The position numbers and the translations under genes were made by a program. A stretch of 64,000 bases of DNA, taken from the NCBI GenBank assembly GCA_958369225.1, contig CATXID010000003.1, positions 186,001-250,000 of the forward strand, given 5' to 3'. The first letter of the stretch is position 1; each line of letters opens with the position of its first letter. Of the stretch, positions 7,227 to 13,952 are shown one piece after another. The notes under the pieces were generated by a model, which saw only the letters and a list, made by a program, of their open reading frames with translations, made no database searches and was not told the origin of the DNA. This DNA comes from an uncultured Collinsella sp. (GTDB taxonomy: Bacteria; Actinomycetota; Coriobacteriia; Coriobacteriales; Coriobacteriaceae).

Positions 7227-9854
7227 ATGAGAATCGATAAGCTAGCAATGACGTCGCGCGAGGCGCTGCAGACCGCCATGAGCACGGCTGCCGACGCGCA
7301 GGCCGGCGCGGTGGAGCCGATTCACCTGCTGTCCGCCCTGCTCGGTGCCGGCGAGCGCAATATCTCCGTGATCATCGAGCGTATCGGCGCCGACCCGGCC
7401 CAGCTCGCACGCTCCACGCAGGATGCCATCGACCACGCGCCCAAGGTTTCGGGCGAGGGCCAGCAGATGGGTCTTTCCAATGAGCTCGTCCGCGTCATCG
7501 AGAAGGCCGAGAAGAAGGCCACCAAGATGGGCGACAGCTTTGTGGTGACCGAGCATCTGCTGATGGCACTTGCCGAGGACAAGGGCGAGGCCGGCCGCGT
7601 TCTGCGCGATGTCGGCGTGACCAAGGAGCGCATCGAGCAGGTCTACGAGGAGCTACGTGGCGATGACCGCGTGACGTCTGCCGAGGACAAGACCCAGTTT
7701 GAGGCGCTGGAGCAGTACGGACGCAACATCTGCGACCTGGCCCGCGCCGGCAAGCTCGACCCTGTCATCGGCCGTACCGACGAGATCCGTCGTACCATCC
7801 AGGTCCTGTCCCGCCGCACCAAGAACAACCCCGTGCTCATTGGCGAGCCGGGCGTCGGCAAGACGGCCATCGTCGAGGGCATCGCCCAGCGTATCGTGGC
7901 CGGCGACGTGCCGAGCACGCTGCGCGACCGTGACCTCATCGAGCTCGACATGAGCGCGCTGGTCGCCGGCGCCAAGTATCGCGGCGAGTTCGAGGACCGC
8001 TTGAAGGCCGTGCTCAAGGAGGTACAGAAGTCCGAGGGCAAGGTCATCCTGTTCATCGATGAGCTCCACACCATCGTGGGCGCGGGTGCCACCGAGGGCT
8101 CCATGGACGCCGGCAACATCCTGAAGCCGGCGCTTGCCCGTGGCGACTTGCATGCGATCGGCGCGACTACGCTCGACGAATACCGCAAGTACATCGAGAA
8201 GGACGCGGCGCTCGCGCGTCGTTTCCAGACCGTGATGGTCTCCGAGCCTACCGTCGAGGACACCATCTCGATCCTGCGTGGCCTCAAGGAGAAGTACGAG
8301 ATCTTCCACGGCGTGCATATCACCGATGGCGCGCTCGTGGCAGCTGCCGACCTCTCCGATCGCTACATCGCCGACCGTTTCCTGCCCGACAAGGCCATCG
8401 ACCTGGTCGATGAGGCCGCAAGCCGCCTGCGCATGGAGCTCGACAGCATGCCGGTCGAGATCGACGCCACCACGCGTCAGCTCACCCAGCTGCAGATTGA
8501 GGAGCAGGCGCTCATGAAGGAGACCGATGACGCCTCCAAGGAGCGTCTGGAAGCCCTGCGCCAGGAGATCGCCGAGGTCCAGGAAAAGCTCAACGTGCAA
8601 AAGGCCGGCTGGCTCAACCAAAAGAACGCCATCGACCACGTGCAGGAGCTTAAGGGGCAGCTCGACGAGGCCAAGAGCGAAGAGGAGCGCGCGACGCGCA
8701 ACGGCGACCTGGGCCGTGCGTCCGAGCTGCGCTTCTCCGTGATTCCGGGCCTGCAGCAGCAGATTCAGGATTCTGAGGCCGCGCTCGAGGCGCAAAAGCA
8801 GCAGGACGGCGAGGGCCTCAACGAACAGGTGACCTCCGATGAGATCGCCGAGGTCGTGAGCGCCTGGACCGGTGTGCCCGTCTCCAAGATGATGCAGGGC
8901 GAGCTCGACAAGTTGAAGGGCTTGGAGGGCGAGCTGCATAAGCGCGTCATCGGCCAGGACGAGGCCGTCTCCGCTGTCGCCGCGGCCGTGCGCCGTAGCC
9001 GTGCGGGTCTCTCCGATCCGGACAAGCCCATCGGCAGCTTCTTCTTCCTGGGCCCCACCGGCGTGGGCAAGACCGAGCTCGCCAAGGCGCTGGCCGAGTG
9101 CCTGTTCGATGACGAGCGCGCGCTCGTGCGTATCGACATGTCCGAGTATATGGAGAAGTTCAGCGTCCAGCGTCTGATCGGTGCGCCCCCGGGATACGTG
9201 GGTTACGACGAGGGCGGTCAGCTCACCGAGGCCGTGCGCCGTCGTCCGTACTCCGTAATCTTGCTCGACGAGATGGAGAAGGCCCATCCGGATGTCTTCA
9301 ACGTGCTGCTGCAGGTGCTTGACGACGGCCGTCTGACCGATGGCCAGGGTCGCCAGGTGTCCTTCAAGAACACGATTATCATCATGACGTCCAACGTGGG
9401 CTCCAAGGCCATCGCCGATCTGTCCGGTAAGGACGAGGAGGAGATGCGCCATCAGGTCGACGCCGCCATGGCTCAGACCTTCCGCCCCGAGTTCCTCAAC
9501 CGTATCGACGATATCGTGGTGTTCCATCCGCTCGGCATGGCGCAGATCGAGAAGATCGTCGACATCCAGCTTGCCGACGTCCGCGCACGCCTGGCCAAGG
9601 AGCGCATGACGCTTGCCATCACCCCGGCGGCCAAGCAGATGCTCGCCGTGGGCGGCCTGGACCCGGTCTTTGGCGCCCGTCCGCTCAAGCGCCTGGTCCA
9701 GCGCGAGGTCGTGGACGCCATCGCCGCTGCCATCATCGACGGCACGGTGCGCGAGGGCGATCAGGTGACGGTCGATGTCGACAAGGACGGCGGCTTTACC
9801 GTCGTTTGCGACAACACGCCGGCGGCCACCTACGAGGTCCCCGACGCCGAGTAG
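7227..9854 (+). CDS. clpB: ClpB disaggregase
   Basis: ClpB is a hexameric AAA+ chaperone that extracts and unfolds aggregated proteins together with the DnaK system. The 875-residue protein has the standard domains. A Clp N-domain repeat pair (about 1-145) is followed by NBD1 with Walker A GEPGVGKT at about 206 and Walker B VILFIDELHT. The middle coiled coil spans about 400-530. NBD2 has Walker A GPTGVGKT at about 609, and a D2-small C-terminal domain closes the protein. There is no ClpP-docking loop, as expected for ClpB. AGAGGTGA precedes the ATG. It is probably co-regulated with the dnaK operon by HspR, as in related actinobacteria. Confidence 0.98.
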   Translation: MRIDKLAMTSREALQTAMSTAADAQAGAVEPIHLLSALLGAGERNISVIIERIGADPAQLARSTQDAIDHAPKVSGEGQQMGLSNELVRVIEKAEKKATKMGDSFVVTEHLLMALAEDKGEAGRVLRDVGVTKERIEQVYEELRGDDRVTSAEDKTQFEALEQYGRNICDLARAGKLDPVIGRTDEIRRTIQVLSRRTKNNPVLIGEPGVGKTAIVEGIAQRIVAGDVPSTLRDRDLIELDMSALVAGAKYRGEFEDRLKAVLKEVQKSEGKVILFIDELHTIVGAGATEGSMDAGNILKPALARGDLHAIGATTLDEYRKYIEKDAALARRFQTVMVSEPTVEDTISILRGLKEKYEIFHGVHITDGALVAAADLSDRYIADRFLPDKAIDLVDEAASRLRMELDSMPVEIDATTRQLTQLQIEEQALMKETDDASKERLEALRQEIAEVQEKLNVQKAGWLNQKNAIDHVQELKGQLDEAKSEEERATRNGDLGRASELRFSVIPGLQQQIQDSEAALEAQKQQDGEGLNEQVTSDEIAEVVSAWTGVPVSKMMQGELDKLKGLEGELHKRVIGQDEAVSAVAAAVRRSRAGLSDPDKPIGSFFFLGPTGVGKTELAKALAECLFDDERALVRIDMSEYMEKFSVQRLIGAPPGYVGYDEGGQLTEAVRRRPYSVILLDEMEKAHPDVFNVLLQVLDDGRLTDGQGRQVSFKNTIIIMTSNVGSKAIADLSGKDEEEMRHQVDAAMAQTFRPEFLNRIDDIVVFHPLGMAQIEKIVDIQLADVRARLAKERMTLAITPAAKQMLAVGGLDPVFGARPLKRLVQREVVDAIAAAIIDGTVREGDQVTVDVDKDGGFTVVCDNTPAATYEVPDAE

Positions 9855-9900
9855 ATTTTTGGGCCATGCCTTAAAATCTGCCAGCCGTCTCTAAACGCCA

Positions 9901-9936
9901 AGGGCGGCGGATCCAATTGGGTCCGCCGCCCTTTTT
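9901..9936 (+). terminator. Rho-independent terminator after clpB
   Basis: An 11-bp stem (AGGGCGGCGGA with TCCGCCGCCCT) and a loop of about 10 bases are followed by TTTTTC. It lies 46 bases after the clpB stop. Confidence 0.9.
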
Positions 9937-9986
9937 CGTGCGACAATCGATGGTGTTGAACGGATGCGATGCAAGGAGCTATTCAG

Positions 9987-10160
9987 ATGAAAGACGAGAT
10001 CAAGACAAGCGCGCCGGCACCCAAGCCCACGTCCAAACCGGCGCCCAAGCCACGCGACCCCTACATTCGTGCCGAGAACGAGGACGACGACGGCTACGAC
10101 CCCTACAGCGACCGACGCCCCGAGCGCGAGCCGATGTTCGAAGCCGACCCGTGGCGCTGA
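9987..10160 (+). CDS. Small charged protein of unknown function
   Basis: A 57-residue frame with AAGGAG eight bases before its ATG. The product is proline/lysine-rich at the start (APAPKPTSKPAPKP), then acidic and aromatic (NEDDDGYDPYSDRRPERE), ending FEADPWR. It has no membrane segment or known motif and is predicted to be disordered. The good ribosome site, a codon use like the neighbours and a position just after the clpB terminator suggest a real gene, but length gives weak support. A longer in-frame start at 9969 is less likely. Confidence 0.5.
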   Translation: MKDEIKTSAPAPKPTSKPAPKPRDPYIRAENEDDDGYDPYSDRRPEREPMFEADPWR

Positions 10161-10185
10161 GTGCCCACCCAAAAGGCCACCAATA

Positions 10186-10252
10186 AGTTGCGGTGAAATA
10201 GGGACTGTTTTGCGGTTTGGCCAGCAAAAACAGTCCCTATTTCACCGCAACT
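10186..10252. repeat. Long perfect inverted repeat (26-bp arms)
   Basis: Arms 10186-10211 and 10227-10252 are perfectly complementary (core GGTGAAATAGGGACTGTTTT) around a 15-base loop. It lies between the small gene and the leftward gene ending at 10294. It could act as a bidirectional terminator, but the arm length and isolated placement resemble the other REPIN-like elements in this window. Confidence 0.75.
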
Positions 10253-10293
10253 GCGTTAGGGATGTGGGTGTTGGGCGGCTGTCTTTGGGTCGG

Positions 10294-11796
10294 CTAGTCC
10301 TGGGCCTTGATGCTCGGCAGCAGGATCTGCGCGAGGTAGTCGGTCTCGAGTTTGGTCGCGGCGTCGGCTTTGCCGTCTTTGCCGACCAGTACGTTCTTGA
10401 TCTGGCTATAGGTGTAGCGGTTGCCGGTCGTAAGCTCGACAAGCTCAATGGCCGTGTCCATGGGGTAGGTTGACACGGGGTTCTGCGTCCGTCCGTTGAT
10501 GGTCTGGGGCACCACGTACGGATAGACGGGGCCGCTGGCGTAGACGGTGTAGCCGTTGCCTAGATTGGCCGCACCCAAAACCGTATCGCCCTCATCGGGC
10601 GTAAAGCTCTCGCCCTCGCGCACCGTGACGAGCGTCACAATCGGCGTATCGCTGTCGCCGGCAAGATAGATGCATAGCGTGCTGCCATTTTGCCAAGTCT
10701 CGACCTTGCCGTACCACTCAACGGGAATATCGAGCTGATACAGGTCCGTTGCCTTATGTCGAGCATCGGCGTCGCGGGCCGCCTGCGCCTTGCGGGAGCT
10801 CACGGCGTTGGTTGCGGCGTCGCGTCGCGCGGTTGCCGCCTGCTGGAGTACCTTTGCGACCGCGGCGGAATTCACCCCGCCTTCCTCGGCATACTTGGCG
10901 GCGGCATCGATTTGGTCGTCAGTCACCGTGTCGGCCGAAGGCACCTTGAGCTTAAAGGTGGCTTGAGCGCGAAGGTCCTGCCCATCGCTCTTGACCGTAA
11001 CCTGCGCCTTGGTGGTCGGGACGGTGTAGATGGTGCCGTCTTCCGCGATGGGGGATCCAGCAATGGAGAGCGTGTAATCGCCGGGCAGCAGCTTGATGCC
11101 GCGACCATGCTCATCAACGTAGAGCGTTTCGCTCACGGAAGAACCGTCGGAATCCTGCCCGCTCACCTGTACGGGAATCATGGAGCCAGTTGAGCAGTCG
11201 AGGCCCGCGGCATGCACGCCAATCTGCACCGACATCATCGTGTGCGCATTGGCGGCGACAGTGGCAGCCTGCTCTTGCTGATATTCGTTCCAGGCAGCAT
11301 AGCCTGCGCCGCCGGCGACGAGCGCGACGGCCACAATGCCGGCAACCATCAGGTTGCGGCGCTTGGGCGACATCTTGCGGTGACGGGCCTCGGCCTCATG
11401 TGCCGAAGGAACGGACGGTAGGGGAATATCGCCCATGGCGATGGTCTCGTCCACGGCAGGTGCAGAGCCTAAGCCAGGGAGCTCGCGGGTCAGCGAATCT
11501 TCGGCCGGCAAGCTGTCGAGCAGGATGGTTTCCTCGCTCGTGTCGGATTCGGGCTGGTCGTCGGCCTCGCATTCGGATTCCTCGTGCCCCGTCTCGTCTT
11601 CGGTGGGCGCGGCGCCATCGTCTTTTGCATCCTGATCATCGGGCTGCGCCTCGATTTCCGGCTCATCCTGCACATCAACGCTCGAATCGTCAAACGCAAT
11701 CTCGGCCAGCGCGATCTGGTCTAGGCTCTCCAGGGCCTCGGCACACGCTTCTGCATCTTGGGCCGCATCCTCTTGGCCCATCGTCTCATCTTTCAT
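10294..11796 (-). CDS. Membrane-anchored surface protein with acidic cytoplasmic tail
   Basis: A 500-residue protein of unrecognised family. The first ~140 residues are acidic and low-complexity (Asp/Glu/Gln-rich). A basic stop-transfer sequence and one membrane span follow (about 148-172, NLMVAGIVAVALVAGGAGYAA), then a large outside domain. One stretch (VYVDEHG-like, LPGDYTLSIAGSP, DGTIYTVPTTKAQVTV) matches in layout the outside domain of the mobile-element protein at 21919. A helical Ala/Arg/Asp region and a C-terminal domain with YPYVVP follow. The start at 11796 is supported by GGGGG upstream. The topology resembles substrates or sensors of Ser/Thr kinase systems, but function is unknown. 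Confidence 0.8.
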   Translation of the reverse strand: MKDETMGQEDAAQDAEACAEALESLDQIALAEIAFDDSSVDVQDEPEIEAQPDDQDAKDDGAAPTEDETGHEESECEADDQPESDTSEETILLDSLPAEDSLTRELPGLGSAPAVDETIAMGDIPLPSVPSAHEAEARHRKMSPKRRNLMVAGIVAVALVAGGAGYAAWNEYQQEQAATVAANAHTMMSVQIGVHAAGLDCSTGSMIPVQVSGQDSDGSSVSETLYVDEHGRGIKLLPGDYTLSIAGSPIAEDGTIYTVPTTKAQVTVKSDGQDLRAQATFKLKVPSADTVTDDQIDAAAKYAEEGGVNSAAVAKVLQQAATARRDAATNAVSSRKAQAARDADARHKATDLYQLDIPVEWYGKVETWQNGSTLCIYLAGDSDTPIVTLVTVREGESFTPDEGDTVLGAANLGNGYTVYASGPVYPYVVPQTINGRTQNPVSTYPMDTAIELVELTTGNRYTYSQIKNVLVGKDGKADAATKLETDYLAQILLPSIKAQD

Positions 11797-11917
11797 ATAT
11801 CCCCCAAGCTCAATATCGGGACAACACTGTACCCAAAAATGGAGCCATATAAAGCGCATGCGAAATATAAGATCCGATTTAACCCGAGCGCATCGTTCAG
11901 TCGCATCCTCGCGGCAG

Positions 11918-11959
11918 CAAAAAGCCCCCGGAACGCGAACGAATCACATTCCGGGGGCT
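11918..11959 (-). terminator. Terminator of the DUF5692 gene (minus strand)
   Basis: Arms AGCCCCCGGAA and TTCCGGGGGCT form an 11-bp stem. Read on the minus strand it is followed by a T run (CTTTTTG). It lies about 70 bases downstream of the leftward gene that ends at 12030. The rest of the gap 11797-12029 shows nothing else. Confidence 0.85.
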
Positions 11960-12029
11960 CTGCAATGCGTTGAGTTGCGCGGAGCCGGTTATGCGGCTTC
12001 GTACCCAAGCGATGTTTGCGTCAGGCGCG

Positions 12030-13037
12030 TTACTCAGCGTGCGCGTAATCGACCTTGGCGCGGCGGGCGGTGGCCTTCTCCCAATCGCTGGTGCCCTCAA
12101 AGACATCCTGCTTGTAGGGATTGCGGCCGAGCTTCTTGGTGCGGTAGGCGATGTAGATGATCGCGGCGACGTTGGCGACCAGTGCGGCGATCGAGACCGC
12201 GGTAGCGGCGCCGGGGTCGAGCGTGGAGTGGGTCACAAAGATGGACTCCTCCTGGAAGTACGGGAACACCTGGGCAAACATGCACCAAATGGCCAGCGTA
12301 AAGGCGCGGTTCTGGATCCAGCCGCCCTTGTTCCAGATAAAGGCGGCGACGGTGGGCGCCAGCAGCAGCGCAAAGCCGCAGAACCAGGAGTGGGTGGGCA
12401 GGCAGTTGTAGGTGTAGCAGAAGTTCCAGATATCGTAGGCGATGATGTAGACCCAGGTCATGTCGGGCCACAGCATGTCGGTCTGATCCTCGGAGGCGTA
12501 GACGCTCCACCAACCGGTCATGCAGAAGATGTTGATGATACCGGCGATGCCGTTGAACACGTTGTTCCAGCCGGCCAGCTGCGTAGCACCTTCGGAGGTG
12601 ACCCAGGTGGACTCGCCCAGGACGAAGAAGTGATAGGCGCTCTCGAAGTCGGACACGACGGCGATCATGATGTTGATGGCGACGATCACAAACGGCCACG
12701 CGCGGAACCAGTGCGCCTTGCCGATCTTGCCCCACTGATACTTAATGGCGATGAAGCCCCAGCAACCGGCCAGCGCCGCGTATACCTTGGCATAGTGGAA
12801 CCAGCTGTTCTGGTACACATGGGTGGGGTTGGTGAGCGCCCACTCAGCGCCCTGTGAGACGCCGATGGCGATGGCGACGCAGTAGATGGTCATGGCCAGC
12901 GGAGCCACGCCAAAGATGATTGCCGCGCCCAGCTTGGTGCGGCGGCCGACCTCGTTGAGCACAATCAGGCCAATAAAGACCATGGCCCAGCCGGCCCAGT
13001 GGATAAGGGTATCGCTACCCCAAACATCGAACAGCAT
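12030..13037 (-). CDS. Polytopic membrane protein, DUF5692 type
   Basis: A 335-residue integral membrane protein with about eight to nine hydrophobic spans, rich in Trp, Tyr and Phe. Motifs include HWAGWAMVFIGLIVLNEVGRR near the N-terminus, a central TGWWSVYASEDQTDMLWPDM, and TYNCLPTHSWFCGFALLLAP. The C-terminus (about 300-335) is cytoplasmic and charged. I recall this as the DUF5692 family of Coriobacteria and other gut anaerobes; no function is established. It is 63 bases downstream of the TetR gene on the same strand, so it is likely under TetR control. Its divergent partner is a flavoprotein, so a role in transport or export linked to redox metabolism is plausible but inferred. Confidence 0.8.
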   Translation of the reverse strand: MLFDVWGSDTLIHWAGWAMVFIGLIVLNEVGRRTKLGAAIIFGVAPLAMTIYCVAIAIGVSQGAEWALTNPTHVYQNSWFHYAKVYAALAGCWGFIAIKYQWGKIGKAHWFRAWPFVIVAINIMIAVVSDFESAYHFFVLGESTWVTSEGATQLAGWNNVFNGIAGIINIFCMTGWWSVYASEDQTDMLWPDMTWVYIIAYDIWNFCYTYNCLPTHSWFCGFALLLAPTVAAFIWNKGGWIQNRAFTLAIWCMFAQVFPYFQEESIFVTHSTLDPGAATAVSIAALVANVAAIIYIAYRTKKLGRNPYKQDVFEGTSDWEKATARRAKVDYAHAE

Positions 13038-13100
13038 GCTGCTCTCCTTTCACACGCCCGCGGCCCCTCTTCTGATCGCGGGCAGTTTGGCCAAATGTCG

Positions 13101-13763
13101 TCAGCTCTGGGGCTTGCGCTCCGGATACTTGGCGGTATAGCCCTCGATGTGGAGTGTCGAGGCGATGATTTCCTTGACCGTCTCGTCGGGCACATCGGGG
13201 TGCGTGCGGATATACATCAACAACCCCATGATGAGGGTGTAGAACGTCTCGTAGACATGGTCGATGCGTAGCTCATGATGGGCGACAAAGTCCACCACGG
13301 TGGTGTCGCAGATATACTGCGCCACGCGCTGAACCACGTTGTGCAAAAAGCCGCCGTAGAGCGCGCCGCTGCTTGAGGTGAGTGTACTCGGCAGTTCGTG
13401 GCCGCTGGCGACCAGACGCTTAAAGAGCGGGGCGACGGTGTCGAGCGCGCCCTCGATATCACCGACGGTGCGGCCGGCGTTCCACTGCTCGAGCTCGGAG
13501 ATAAAGCCGTCGATCGCCTCGTCCATAACGGCGGTGACGGCGGCGTCCATGTCGGCGAAGTAGTGGTAGAACAGCGAGCGTGTGCAGCCGGCTCGCTTGG
13601 TCACGGCCGAGACAGATAGATGCGATACGCCCAGCTCGGAACTCACGGTGCGTACGGCAGCGAGGATCTCGCGACGGCGTTCGTCGCCCGTCAGGCGCTT
13701 TGCCGCGCTATCGGATGCAGGGACGGCATCGACCACAGAGGTATCTGCTGCGTTGTTGCCCAT
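13101..13763 (-). CDS. TetR-family transcriptional regulator
   Basis: A 220-residue one-component regulator. The N-terminal helix-turn-helix (about 24-70) reads RREILAAVRTVSSELG, then VSAVTKRAGCTRSLFYHYFADMDAAV, the TetR signature. The rest is a helical ligand/dimer domain without a recognised ligand. It is the first gene of a leftward pair with the DUF5692 gene and diverges from the flavoprotein gene at 13953. Two TTGAC-N5-GTCAA palindromes between the divergent genes are the likely binding sites, so it probably represses both sides and itself. Confidence 0.92.
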   Translation of the reverse strand: MGNNAADTSVVDAVPASDSAAKRLTGDERRREILAAVRTVSSELGVSHLSVSAVTKRAGCTRSLFYHYFADMDAAVTAVMDEAIDGFISELEQWNAGRTVGDIEGALDTVAPLFKRLVASGHELPSTLTSSSGALYGGFLHNVVQRVAQYICDTTVVDFVAHHELRIDHVYETFYTLIMGLLMYIRTHPDVPDETVKEIIASTLHIEGYTAKYPERKPQS

Positions 13764-13821
13764 GTTTTGCCGCCTTTCAACCTCTTTTGCCTGACCGTTC
13801 GCCTAACAGTCTTGAATATTG

Positions 13822-13859
13822 TTGACGGTTCGTCAATACTATTTTTGACACAATGTCAA
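13822..13859. promoter_or_regulatory. Paired TetR-type operators
   Basis: Two palindromes share the same arms: TTGACGGTTCGTCAA (13822-13836) and TTGACACAATGTCAA (13845-13859). Both are TTGAC-N5-GTCAA, with centres 23 bases apart. They lie between the TetR gene start (13763) and the divergent flavoprotein start (13953), the classic place for a TetR repressor. Confidence 0.75.
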
Positions 13860-13952
13860 CAATGGCGGGTGAACGGCATGGGGGCATGCCCGGCCTGCAA
13901 AAAAAGAGGGGCGCTGCGGCCTCGCCGGGCTGCGGCAAGAGAAGGGACAACC

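Noticed and set aside
13620..13952. N-terminal extension of the flavoprotein back to 13620
   Set aside because: It overlaps the TetR gene and the two operators and has no family-like sequence; a ribosome site supports 13953.
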